DNA from: Chitinophagales bacterium
Lineage (GTDB): Bacteria > Bacteroidota > Bacteroidia > Chitinophagales > UBA2359
NCBI GenBank assembly: GCA_020631035.1
Contig: JAHDIA010000008.1
Span: forward strand, 1 to 23,245
Length of the DNA stretch: 23,245 nucleotides
Reading direction: 5' to 3'
Position numbers and translations under genes: made by a program. The notes below the pieces were generated by a model. The model was given only the letters and a program-made list of their open reading frames with translations, made no database searches and was not told where the DNA came from. Below, one piece after another: positions 1 through 7,626 of this stretch. Position 1 is the stretch's first letter; every line of letters begins with the position of its first letter.

Positions 1-55
1 AACAGGAAATAGAACAGGAAATAGAACAGGAAATAGAACAGGAAATAGAACAGGA
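1..55. repeat. 12-bp tandem repeat (AACAGGAAATAG), 4.5 copies
   Basis: Four perfect head-to-tail copies of a 12-base unit, followed by a partial fifth that runs into a unique sequence. The array is cut by the window edge, so its full size is unknown. A unit length divisible by three keeps the reading frame, which fits a coding repeat (see the partial gene that overlaps it). Confidence 0.95.
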
Positions 56-71
56 TCCCATCCAGCCATGA
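3..71 (+). CDS. Partial gene end: C-terminus made of QEIE repeats
   Basis: The only plus-strand frame that gives a natural low-complexity protein reads QEIE four times, then QDPIQP and a TGA stop at 69-71. The 5' part lies outside the window. Q/E-rich charged tandem repeats of this kind form helical or coiled tails. A second plus-strand frame is also open (TGNR repeats) and ends near 145, so the frame choice is an inference. No function can be assigned from 22 residues. Confidence 0.4.
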   Translation, partial: QEIEQEIEQEIEQEIEQDPIQP

Positions 72-121
72 ACAGAAAACGGGCGAAAACAAAGAACGCC
101 CCCACGAAGCACCCAAACAAA

Positions 122-240
122 ATAGCCTACGCCTGATAGCAGTGGAAAGCCCTGTGTAGGGGCGAATAATTATTCGCCCACAGGCTTGAAACGAATAGCA
201 GGGACACGACATGCAAACGAAGCCCTCAAACGTTCCGTCC
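122..240 (-). repeat. Dispersed GGACGGAAC-ended repeat, copy A
   Basis: Shares long stretches with the reverse complement of 21943-22075: GCCTGATAGCAG, GTAGGGGCGAAT, ATAGCAGGGA, GCAAACGAAG and CGTTCCGTCC occur in the same order. At its centre is a perfect 18-base palindrome (161-178, GGCGAATAATTATTCGCC). The left end is degraded and the right end (CGTTCCGTCC) is intact. It lies in intergenic DNA and has no open reading frame of note. Confidence 0.8.
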
Positions 241-262
241 TAATCACAAAAAAAGTAATTTT

Positions 263-426
263 TAAGTAGTCTGACATAATTAAGGTTATATTTGGGATGA
301 GCTTATTTTTGAGCTTATACAAGGCGAAAAACGCAGTCCTAGCAGAGCTAAGGCGAGTATTTTCAACGAAGTAGAAGCCAAAAAGAAGCCATCAAAAATG
401 TTAAGATAAATTTGTCTGACTACTTA
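263..426. mobile_element. MITE-like element, copy 1
   Basis: Ends are a 14-base inverted repeat with one mismatch: TAAGTAGTCTGACA at 263-276 and its complement at 413-426. Weaker inverted similarity continues inward for about 20 more bases. The interior (about 296-411) has no useful reading frame but aligns with the reverse complement of the element at 15291-15462, sharing TATACAA, ACGCA, GGCGAGTA and AAATGTTAAGA in order. A small hairpin (TAGC-AGA-GCTA) lies near the centre. This is the structure of a non-autonomous miniature inverted-repeat element. No target duplication is visible at this copy. Confidence 0.65.
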
Positions 427-694
427 CATCAGAAAATAGTTATATTTGGAGAAAACACAGATATTTCAATGACTAACTCTAAGTCTATAGACAAGTTGTT
501 TTCACTGGATTTATCGAAAGTTTTTGAACCATTAAAACGGTGAAAAAGAAAAAAAATAAATTTTTTTGAAGAAAAGCGTGATTTTTCTCGTCTTTCCATA
601 ACTATACATATGTAACTGATGATTTAAAGATGCTTGTAGATTATGCAAACACCCAATTCACAATAGGTATTGACTAAATTTTTAAGCCAAACTT
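427..694 (+). other. Leader region before the first sigma factor gene
   Basis: No convincing gene. An exact TAnnTTTG match (TATATTTG) lies at 441-448, just outside the MITE-like element. A 24-codon frame beginning MTNSKSIDKL runs from 469 to 543, but has no visible homology. A run of A then T at 549-569 could form a weak hairpin. The promoter of the sigma factor gene at 695 was not clearly located. Confidence 0.4.
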
Positions 695-1306
695 ATGACA
701 TTTTTTAACAGACAATACAGTAAGAAATATGCATCATACACCAATGAGCAGTTGTTGACTCTTTATATTGAGCAAGAGGATGTGTTTGCTTTTCAGGCTT
801 TGTATGAACGTCAAGAGGATAGATTGTATAGTTTGTTTAAACGTAAAATACAGTGTGAAGAAGACTGTAAAGATTTGATGCAAGAAACCTATATAGAGTT
901 ATTGGGTAGCAAAAGATTCAAGAAAAATGATATTAATGTATTTGAGGCTTATTTGATAGGCATTGCAAAAAATAAGAGAAGTGCCTACTTTAAAAGATCA
1001 TACAAAGAGACTGAACTTAAAAAGAATATCGTAGGAAATGAGCATGTACAACTACAAGTCATCAATGCCGAAAATTTGTGGGAATTGAGCGCAAAACAAG
1101 AGAAAGAGGAACAATTGACTCGTTTGTTAGATGCCATCAATACCTTACCCAAAAAGCAAAAATTGGCAGTCGAACTTCAGTTGCAAGATTTGCCCTACAC
1201 TTCTATTGCCGATGAAATGGGTACATCAGCTACAGGAGTAGGAAGCTTGTTAAACCGTGCTAAGAAAAATTTGAAAAAAATCATTGGACAATTCAAAAAA
1301 GTTTAG
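695..1306 (+). CDS. ECF-family RNA polymerase sigma factor
   Basis: A 203-residue protein with the two-domain layout of group 4 (ECF) sigma factors, which direct RNA polymerase to a small set of stress or surface promoters. Residues about 24-100 form the sigma-2 helices, with AFQALYERQEDRLYSL and the acidic DCKDLMQETYIELL stretch that contacts core polymerase. Residues about 143-200 are sigma-4, with the helix-turn-helix TSIADEMGTSATGVGSLLNRAKKNL. The ATG at 695 is the first start in the frame. The gene ends 5 bases before the anti-sigma candidate, so the two are probably co-transcribed and the neighbour is its likely regulator. Its target promoters cannot be told from this window. Confidence 0.9.
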   Translation: MTFFNRQYSKKYASYTNEQLLTLYIEQEDVFAFQALYERQEDRLYSLFKRKIQCEEDCKDLMQETYIELLGSKRFKKNDINVFEAYLIGIAKNKRSAYFKRSYKETELKKNIVGNEHVQLQVINAENLWELSAKQEKEEQLTRLLDAINTLPKKQKLAVELQLQDLPYTSIADEMGTSATGVGSLLNRAKKNLKKIIGQFKKV

Positions 1307-1311
1307 AAGAA

Positions 1312-1944
1312 ATGAACAATTGTATAGACATAAAGACAATGATGGAACTAGCACAAGGCGAAAGGGTGCTAGAAAAAAATAGTGGATTGGCAAAACATTT
1401 GGAGCATTGCCAAGATTGCCAAGAACAGTTCGAAGACATTCAATGCTTTTATGGTGCAGAAACAAAGATGGAAGACACCCTAAAACAAGAACTCCATCGC
1501 AGCTTAACACTAGCTTCGGTCAAATACCAAGTAAAAACCAAAACCTTGGGAGCGATAGAAAGCTTGGGACAGCGATTGAGAGGACTATTGCCTTCGCCTA
1601 ATCTTGGATTGAATGCAGGAATGGGATGGTCTCAAAGTTCGTCTTCTGCTTCGACCATTTTGATGGAACAATCAAGTTTGGGACTAGCAGCCAAATTGGG
1701 AACAGTAAGTCTATTGGTTTTGATGTTGTTGGTACCCTATATAAGTTACCAACAAAATGGAATGGAAGGTGTGGCAATGGAACAAGAGTCAATACAAGAA
1801 ATGAAAATAGTCAAAAATTTTAACCATAGACAAGACTATTTGCTTCCTGGTTTGAGAAATTCACCCTTAGAAACAGTGAGTTTTTTTGAAGAACCTGCCA
1901 TTAAATCTGCCAATTATCGCTTTTATCCTGATTTGTATTCTTAA
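1312..1944 (+). CDS. Putative zinc-finger membrane anti-sigma factor
   Basis: A 210-residue protein directly downstream of an ECF sigma gene. The N-terminus carries H29-x3-C33-x2-C36, the spacing used by zinc-binding anti-sigma (ZAS) domains that hold sigma factors inactive. One hydrophobic segment at about 129-146 (LGTVSLLVLMLLVPYISY) would place residues 1-128 in the cytoplasm and the last 60 or so outside. The middle (residues 97-123) is rich in Ser and Gly. Sequence beyond the motif is not recognisable, so the role rests on motif, topology and gene order. The outer C-terminal part might sense the signal, but nothing in it is diagnostic. Confidence 0.65.
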   Translation: MNNCIDIKTMMELAQGERVLEKNSGLAKHLEHCQDCQEQFEDIQCFYGAETKMEDTLKQELHRSLTLASVKYQVKTKTLGAIESLGQRLRGLLPSPNLGLNAGMGWSQSSSSASTILMEQSSLGLAAKLGTVSLLVLMLLVPYISYQQNGMEGVAMEQESIQEMKIVKNFNHRQDYLLPGLRNSPLETVSFFEEPAIKSANYRFYPDLYS

Positions 1945-1982
1945 TCTTGAAAGAAATCTGATAATTTACGCCAAACATTTTA

Positions 1983-1990
1983 TATTTTTG
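1983..1990 (+). promoter_or_regulatory. Possible -7 box (TATTTTTG)
   Basis: Matches the Bacteroidota housekeeping -7 consensus TAnnTTTG and lies 95 bases before the binding-protein start. No TTG is found at the usual -33 spacing, so the call is weak. A promoter here would separate the transporter from the sigma/anti-sigma pair. Confidence 0.3.
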
Positions 1991-2085
1991 GGAAGCTATG
2001 ATAGCAGTACAAGACATTGCAAGCAATATCTGTAATTGCAAACATCCGATTTCATTAACTAAAATTATATAATTAAAGAAAAGAC

Positions 2086-3894
2086 ATGAATTACCATATA
2101 CGTAAAACTCTCTCTCTCATCGTCGCTGTAGGTATGTTGTTTACCTTTGGATGTGCAGGTGATAGCAGTTCTTCCGAAACTAAGTCGGGAGATAAGAAAA
2201 AAGAATACAAAGACGAAGTCATTATACACCAATTATCTGACCCAACAGGCTTGCACCCGCACAATACATCAGATGCTGGAGCAAGTGAACTCAAGCGTTT
2301 GTTGTACCAACACTTGTTAGATTATTCCAATGATTTGAGTTTGGTGCCTGTACTGGCAAAAGAGTTGCCGCAAGTAGAAAAAACTCCAGAGGGAGGAATG
2401 GTCTTTTCTTATGAGATTCGCCCTGAAGCCAAATGGGATGATGGCAAACCCATTACTGCAAAAGATGTTGAATTTAGCTTTAAAGTTGTCGCCAATCCTA
2501 AAGTAGATGCGCCCAACCTTCGCCCAACAATAGAGTTTGTAAGCGATATTAAGATTGATCCCAACAATGATAGAAAAATTACCTTCTATTGTGATGGACT
2601 CAATTTCGTTTGGGACCACATTACAGGTACAGATGTCATCATTGCTCCCAAACATTTGTATGACCCAGAAGGAATGAGTGACAAATATACTTTTGCTCAA
2701 ATGAAAAGTGGAGACAAAAAAGTTGTTGAAAGTGCCGAAAATATCAAATTTGCAGATCACTACAACAACATCAAATTCCAACGTGAAAAAGGAAACATCA
2801 ATGGTTCGGGTCCTTACAAATTTATGGGATGGAATACCGATCAAAACATAACATTAGAACGCAAAGACAATTGGTGGGGAGACCAGTTGGCGGGTACCAA
2901 TATGTATTTTGCCAAAGGACCTAAGGTGATTAAATACCAAACGGTTAATGACCGTACAGGTGCTTTGACAGCCCTAAAAGCAGGTGAGTTAGATTTGTTG
3001 TCTGCTATTCGCCCTAGAGAGTGGGTTGAAGATTTGCCAAAATCAGACAAAATAAAAGATAACTTTAATTTATTTGATCCTCCTTTGTTCTACTATAGCT
3101 ATCTTGGTATGAACATCCGTATGCCTAAGTTGAGAGACAAAAATACTCGTAAAGCCTTGGCACACTTGTTAGATGTAGACCAAATCAACGAGACTTTGGT
3201 GTATGGGTTGGCAACAAGAGTGATTGGACCTGTTCACCCTTCACTCAAAGCAGATTACCACAATGGCATCAAAAAGTATGACTTTAGTGTAGCAAAAGCA
3301 AAAGATTACTTGAAAAAAGCAGGTTGGGAAGACTCTGATGGCAATGGTATTGTAGACAAAGTGATTGACGGGAAACGTACAGACCTCAAATTGACCTTTA
3401 ACTACAACCAAGGAAACGATACCCGTAAAAATGTTGGTTTGACCTTGAAAGAAACAGCCCGTGAAGCTGGTATCGAAATCGAAGTAATTCCTATGGAATG
3501 GTCGGTATTCTCTGAAAAATTAAAAGCAAACAAAGTAGAACTTTGGTATGGTGCTTGGGTATTTGATCCACGTCCAAATGATCCAAAACAATTGTGGCAC
3601 AGCTCTGGCTATGGTGGAGGTTCTAACTACACTGGCTTTGGCAATGCTAAATCTGATGCCTTAATCGAATCTATTCGTACAGAGCTAGATCCTGCCAAAC
3701 GTAGTCAATATTACAAACAATGGCAAGAATTGCTCCACGAAGAAGTCCCCTACATCTTTATGTTTACAGGGCCTAATTTCTTGGCAGTACACAACAGATT
3801 TGAGAAATCAAGCGTCAATGTCAGCGAAAGAAATCCTGGATACCACGTCCTAAGTTTTAATGCGGGCAAAGGAGCTTCTCCATCTCTTAATTAA
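2086..3894 (+). CDS. Peptide ABC transporter substrate-binding lipoprotein
   Basis: A 602-residue member of solute-binding protein family 5 (the OppA/DppA type), which captures oligopeptides or similar ligands and delivers them to an inner-membrane ABC permease. Residues 1-22 are a lipoprotein signal ending in the lipobox LFTFG-C23. The following Ser/Asp/Lys-rich linker is typical of a lipid-anchored protein. Family features include RPEAKWDDGKPITAKDVEFSF near residues 112-132 and NGSGPYKFMGW near 239-249. The next two plus-strand genes encode matching permeases. A terminator directly follows, so this gene is probably expressed above the permeases. Ligand specificity cannot be read. In Gram-negative cells the anchor could be in the inner membrane facing the periplasm. 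Confidence 0.92.
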   Translation: MNYHIRKTLSLIVAVGMLFTFGCAGDSSSSETKSGDKKKEYKDEVIIHQLSDPTGLHPHNTSDAGASELKRLLYQHLLDYSNDLSLVPVLAKELPQVEKTPEGGMVFSYEIRPEAKWDDGKPITAKDVEFSFKVVANPKVDAPNLRPTIEFVSDIKIDPNNDRKITFYCDGLNFVWDHITGTDVIIAPKHLYDPEGMSDKYTFAQMKSGDKKVVESAENIKFADHYNNIKFQREKGNINGSGPYKFMGWNTDQNITLERKDNWWGDQLAGTNMYFAKGPKVIKYQTVNDRTGALTALKAGELDLLSAIRPREWVEDLPKSDKIKDNFNLFDPPLFYYSYLGMNIRMPKLRDKNTRKALAHLLDVDQINETLVYGLATRVIGPVHPSLKADYHNGIKKYDFSVAKAKDYLKKAGWEDSDGNGIVDKVIDGKRTDLKLTFNYNQGNDTRKNVGLTLKETAREAGIEIEVIPMEWSVFSEKLKANKVELWYGAWVFDPRPNDPKQLWHSSGYGGGSNYTGFGNAKSDALIESIRTELDPAKRSQYYKQWQELLHEEVPYIFMFTGPNFLAVHNRFEKSSVNVSERNPGYHVLSFNAGKGASPSLN

Positions 3895-3928
3895 TCCAAA
3901 TTCTACTTTAGAGTAATAGAAAATAACC

Positions 3929-3961
3929 AAAAGTCCGACCAATATTGTCGGGCTTTTTTTT
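3929..3961 (+). terminator. Intrinsic terminator after the binding-protein gene
   Basis: The stem AAAAGTCCGAC (3929-3939) pairs with GTCGGGCTTTT (3947-3957) with one G-U pair, followed by a run of eight T (3954-3961). Because the permease gene follows on the same strand, this may act as a partial terminator giving more binding protein than permease. The rest of 3962-4167 shows nothing else clear. Confidence 0.85.
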
Positions 3962-4167
3962 AGGTTCAAGCGTGTGGAAAGAACTTTTTAATAAAAAGTG
4001 AATGCAAGGCATTAATTTAATCTTAAATAATTGTATCTTTCAATCTAAAATCTGGCGTGCTAATTGTAGTGCAATGCTAAAGAATGCTGGATGGAATGAA
4101 AAAACAACCACACACAGTAATTTACACAATCAATCTTGTACACAAAACCTAACTGAATGATTAGCTT

Positions 4168-5628
4168 ATGTTGAAATATATATTAAAGAGAATTTTAATC
4201 TTTATTCCAACCCTTCTTGTCATTTCCTTGCTTACATTTTTTCTTAGTACCACCGCTCCTGGTGATCCTGTAGAACAAATGTTGACCACTCAAACTGGTG
4301 AGGGTGCCTCAGCCAACTTACAGGCCAATGAGGAAGCATATCTACAAAAAAGAAAGGAATTAGGATTAGATTTGCCTATCTTCTACTTTTCTTTGGGAAA
4401 TCAGGCAACACCAGATACCTTACATAGAATCGCCAAAAGAGCGCATCGTAAAAATCTTAGCCGATTCATCAATGATTATGGAAATTGGGATGAAATATCA
4501 AACTATTACCATACACTCAAAGGCTTTGAAAAAAATGTCTATGATGTGGAAAGAGATTCAACCAATGCAACAGCCTTAATCAATCTCAAAGATGCTGTCA
4601 AATCATTGTACATCGAACCCAGCCCAGAAAAAATCAACTTTAATCTTGATGTTATTGATAAGGCTGTCAAAGAAACGCCTTCTCTAGGTAGTGCTATTGC
4701 CAGTGGTTACAACAGTTTGTCTGGTAGTTACCAAAATATGACAACCAATACCTCCAAATGGAAAAATCTTATTCCTGGTTTCAAATGGTATGGACTCGAA
4801 AATCAATACCATCGTTGGTTCTTTGGAGACAAACCACTTTTTGGAGATGGTGATGGAAGCTGGAAAAGCAAAGGCTTCCTTAGAGGAGATTTTGGTATTT
4901 CATACAAAGACCAAAGACCCGTAGCAAGTGTATTGCTTGATGCAGTTCGGTGGACCTTTATGATTAGTTTGATTTCAATTTTTATTACTTACTTATTGGC
5001 AATTCCCTTGGGCGTTTTTTCTGCTCGAAACAAAGGTTCAGTAGGTGACCAAATAGTGGCAACCATTTTATTTATTTTATATGCATTGCCCAGTTTCTGG
5101 GTAGCAACGCTTGCAGTGGTATTTTTGTGTGGTGGAGACTACTTAGATTGGTTCCCTGCCATATTCAAACCCGATTTGTCTGGAGGATTCTTTAATGATG
5201 TTAAAGAGTTGGCGTATTATCTTATCTTGCCACTTATTTGTTGGTCTTATGGAGGATTGGCATACTTATCTCGTCAAATGCGTGGAGGAATGCTCAATGT
5301 CTTAGGACAAGATTATATCCGTACAGCCAAAGCCAAAGGATTGTCAGAAGCATCTATTACTTGGAAACACGCATTGCGCAACTCACTATTGCCTATTATT
5401 ACACTCTTTGCAGCAGTATTCCCATTGGCAATCAGTGGTAGTATTGTACTAGAAATCATCTTCTCGATTCCTGGTATGGGTAAGGTTGGATTTGAAGCAG
5501 TGGTAGCAAGAAATTACCCCATCGTTTTTGCAGTAATGATGTTCTCAGCCATATTAACCCTTATAGGCTATCTCGTGGCAGACATACTTTATGCAGTAAT
5601 TGATCCTAGAATCTCATACAAAAAGTAA
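4168..5628 (+). CDS. ABC peptide transporter permease, OppB/DppB type
   Basis: Inner-membrane permease of the binding-protein-dependent transport family. The N-terminus MLKYILKRILIFIPTLLVIS is the standard first membrane helix, ending in STTAPGDPVEQ. The core helices lie in residues about 262-480. The EAA loop that docks the ATPase, RTAKAKGLSEASITWKHALR, is at about 385-404. At 486 residues it is much longer than the usual 310-330, because a soluble insert of about 170 residues (about 55-230) separates the first helix from GDFGIS (about 238-243). Ordinary OppB proteins have only a short loop there. The gene comes 273 bases after the binding protein and 255 before the partner permease. No ATPase gene is adjacent. 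Confidence 0.92.
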   Translation: MLKYILKRILIFIPTLLVISLLTFFLSTTAPGDPVEQMLTTQTGEGASANLQANEEAYLQKRKELGLDLPIFYFSLGNQATPDTLHRIAKRAHRKNLSRFINDYGNWDEISNYYHTLKGFEKNVYDVERDSTNATALINLKDAVKSLYIEPSPEKINFNLDVIDKAVKETPSLGSAIASGYNSLSGSYQNMTTNTSKWKNLIPGFKWYGLENQYHRWFFGDKPLFGDGDGSWKSKGFLRGDFGISYKDQRPVASVLLDAVRWTFMISLISIFITYLLAIPLGVFSARNKGSVGDQIVATILFILYALPSFWVATLAVVFLCGGDYLDWFPAIFKPDLSGGFFNDVKELAYYLILPLICWSYGGLAYLSRQMRGGMLNVLGQDYIRTAKAKGLSEASITWKHALRNSLLPIITLFAAVFPLAISGSIVLEIIFSIPGMGKVGFEAVVARNYPIVFAVMMFSAILTLIGYLVADILYAVIDPRISYKK

Positions 5629-5634
5629 AGATAT

Positions 5635-5851
5635 GTAAAGACGTTGCACGCAACGTCTCAAGTCGTAGCCTGCAACGTCTCAAGTCGTAGCCTGCTACGT
5701 CTCCCAAAGTAAAGACGTTGCACGCAACGTCTCAAGTCGTAGCCTGCAACGTCTCAAGTCGTAGCCTGCTACGTCTCCCAAAGTAAAGACGTTGCACGCA
5801 ACGTCTCAAGTCGTAGCCTGCTACGTCTCAAGTCGTAGCCTGCTACGTCTC
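5635..5851. repeat. 74-bp tandem repeat of palindromes between the two permease genes
   Basis: Two perfect 74-base units (5635-5708, 5709-5782) and a shortened third (5783-5851). Each begins GTAAAGACGTTGCACGCAAC, whose core AGACGTTGC-AC-GCAACGTCT is a perfect 9-bp stem with a two-base loop. Next come 22-base subunits AAGTCGTAGCCTGCAACGTC/AAGTCGTAGCCTGCTACGTC that contain a second small hairpin, GTAGC-CT-GCTAC. The array fills nearly the whole intercistronic gap and has no coding potential. In RNA it would form a row of strong hairpins. Confidence 0.95.
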
Positions 5852-5883
5852 CTCATAGTAAACAGAAAAAAATATCTAAGAAA

Positions 5884-7179
5884 ATGAGCCAACGCGAACA
5901 AATAAAAGAACTCGATCAGGGATATTGGGCTTATGTAAAACGTCAATTCAGAAAAAACAAAAGAGCCGTTTTTTCACTGTGGGTTATTACCTTCTTGGCA
6001 CTCATCGCACTATTTGCCGATTTCATTGCCAACGAAAAGCCTATTATGTGCAAATACAAAGGCGAAACATATTTCCCCATTTTAAAACAATATGCCGTTA
6101 GCTTAGGTGTAAGCTCTTGGCCCAAAGATTTACGAAATGTCAATTGGAGCAAATTGGAATATGATTCGGTCATCTTTCCGCCCATTCCATACTTGCCCAA
6201 AAATCAAGACATGAAAAATGCCCAATTTACTGGGCCATTCGACAATCAGAGAGTCAAATCCAAAAGATGGTGGCATTGGCTCGGCACCGATGACATTGGT
6301 AGAGATGTACTAGCAGGTATGATTCACGCCACTCGTATTGCCTTTGCAGTTGGACTTATTTCTATGAGTATTTCCGCTTTTATTGGCATCATTATGGGAT
6401 CACTGGCAGGCTATTTTGGTGATTCAGGGCTACGTATGTCCAGAATCCGCTTCTGGCTCAACATACTCTTCTTTTTCATTGCCATATTTTATGCCTTTTC
6501 TGCTCGTTCCTATGCCATCTCAGATGCATTGGGCACCTCTATTATCAGCTTTGTAGGACAATTGTTCATCAGCCTTGGTATTTTTGTGGTCATAATGCTC
6601 TTTGCCAACCTATTGGCAGCCCTCCTCAAACGGATTCCATTCTTAGGCAAAAGAGTCAGTGTACCACTCGATTTGGGTATCTCTCGTCTCATCGAAGTCA
6701 TTGTATCCATTCCCCGTCTATTCCTAATCATTGCCATTGTAGCAGTTGCCAAACCCTCGCTCATTTTGGTAATGGTTGTAATTGGATTGACCTCTTGGAC
6801 AGGTATTGCCCGTCTAATTCGTGCCGAACTACTCAAAGTACGTAGTCTCGAATACGTCGAAGCAGCACAAGCAATGGGCTTTAGTGATATGCGAACAATG
6901 TTCCGTCACGCCATCCCAAATGCCTTATCACCTGTATTGATTTCGATAGCCTTTGGTATTGCAGCAGCCATCTTAACAGAGGCATTCCTATCGTTCATTG
7001 GTTTGGGAGTTCCTGCCGAAGTAGTTACGTGGGGAGGCTTACTCACCAAAGCCCGCGAAGCACCCGATGCTTGGTGGCTCGCAACTGTTCCAGGTTTTGC
7101 CATCTTCTTAACCGTAACAATGTTCAACCTCATTGGCGAAGGCTTAACAGATGCCCTCGATCCACGCTTAAGAAAATAA
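5884..7179 (+). CDS. ABC peptide transporter permease, OppC/DppC type
   Basis: Second permease subunit of the importer, partner of the protein encoded at 4168-5628. The N-terminal YWAYVKRQFRKNKRAVFSLW is the OppC-specific leading segment. The family motif LGTDDIGRDVLAGMIHATRI lies at about residues 130-149, and the EAA loop (VEAAQAMGFSDMRTMFRHAI) at about 325-344. The C-terminus has the usual LIGEGLTDALDPR. It is 431 residues against about 300 in the family. The extra length is a periplasmic stretch at about 45-110 and an added hydrophobic region at about 190-255 that could be two further membrane helices. The start ATG at 5884 follows the A-rich leader AAAAAATATCTAAGAAA. Confidence 0.92.
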   Translation: MSQREQIKELDQGYWAYVKRQFRKNKRAVFSLWVITFLALIALFADFIANEKPIMCKYKGETYFPILKQYAVSLGVSSWPKDLRNVNWSKLEYDSVIFPPIPYLPKNQDMKNAQFTGPFDNQRVKSKRWWHWLGTDDIGRDVLAGMIHATRIAFAVGLISMSISAFIGIIMGSLAGYFGDSGLRMSRIRFWLNILFFFIAIFYAFSARSYAISDALGTSIISFVGQLFISLGIFVVIMLFANLLAALLKRIPFLGKRVSVPLDLGISRLIEVIVSIPRLFLIIAIVAVAKPSLILVMVVIGLTSWTGIARLIRAELLKVRSLEYVEAAQAMGFSDMRTMFRHAIPNALSPVLISIAFGIAAAILTEAFLSFIGLGVPAEVVTWGGLLTKAREAPDAWWLATVPGFAIFLTVTMFNLIGEGLTDALDPRLRK

Positions 7180-7347
7180 GGTTCTTTTCAAATTTTTGGA
7201 GAGTAATTCTTAAGCAAATAGTAGGGAGCCACAGGCGACTGGATAGCTTGTTTAAGAATTAGCTCTCTTCCGCAAAAATTTTCAAAGAACGAAGAATAAA
7301 GAAAGGTTCTTTTCAAATTTTTGGAGAGTAATTCTTAAACAAATAGT
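7178..7347. repeat. Inverted-arm array: arm, reversed arm, arm
   Basis: A 45-base sequence beginning AAGGTTCTTTTCAAATTTTT occurs at 7178-7222 and again at 7303-7347 with one mismatch. Between them, 7248-7290 is an imperfect inverted copy. The first and middle copies therefore make a long stem-loop of about 110 bases, like a small inverted-repeat element, with a third solo arm after it. The first arm begins inside the permease stop codon region. No reading frame of note. Confidence 0.85.
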
Positions 7348-7370
7348 TTTTCTTTTTCATAAAAAATAAA

Positions 7371-7405
7371 AACCCGCCACTCTACATTAAAGTGGCGGGT
7401 TCGTT
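7371..7405. terminator. Bidirectional terminator between convergent genes
   Basis: A perfect 11-bp stem AACCCGCCACT (7371-7381) / AGTGGCGGGTT (7391-7401) with a 9-base loop. It has T-rich sequence on the right for the plus strand, and a longer A-rich block on the left that becomes a T tail on the minus strand. It lies between the permease gene (plus) and the T9SS cargo gene (minus), so it can end both transcripts. Confidence 0.85.
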
Positions 7406-7474
7406 TTATCTATTCGTCAATTCAATCAAATCTTGAATTTTAAATCTTCAATCTTGAATTTTAAATTGAATTAA

Positions 7475-7614
7475 AACGGAACGCTTCTCTTCTTTGCCGA
7501 AATGAACTCCCCGCTATCCGCTATTACTCCTCGTTTTGCGCAGGCGCAATCCCGAAAATTCGGGACTACTGCGGGGTAACCGCTTCTATCGGGCGTATTA
7601 GGCATGTTCCGTCC
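7475..7614 (+). repeat. Dispersed GGACGGAAC-ended repeat, copy B
   Basis: Same order of blocks as 21943-22075: ACGGAACG, CCCGCTATCCGCT, TACTCCTCGT, a central hairpin (here TCCCGAAAATTCGGGA), GGGGTA-CCGCT, TATC-GGCGTATT-GGCATGTT. Its ends ACGGAACG and CATGTTCCGT are inverted. The hairpin sequence differs from the other copies but pairs fully. Just before it, 7430-7462 holds two copies of AATCTTGAATTTTAAAT. Confidence 0.8.
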
Positions 7615-7626
7615 TTCGTTGCATCA

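Noticed and set aside
2317..2844. Minus-strand 175-codon frame within the binding-protein gene
   Set aside because: Antisense to a recognised family 5 binding protein; its product is Ile/Phe-rich without motif.
5635..5851. Possible CRISPR array between the permease genes
   Set aside because: The units are contiguous tandem palindromes without unique spacers, and no cas genes are present.
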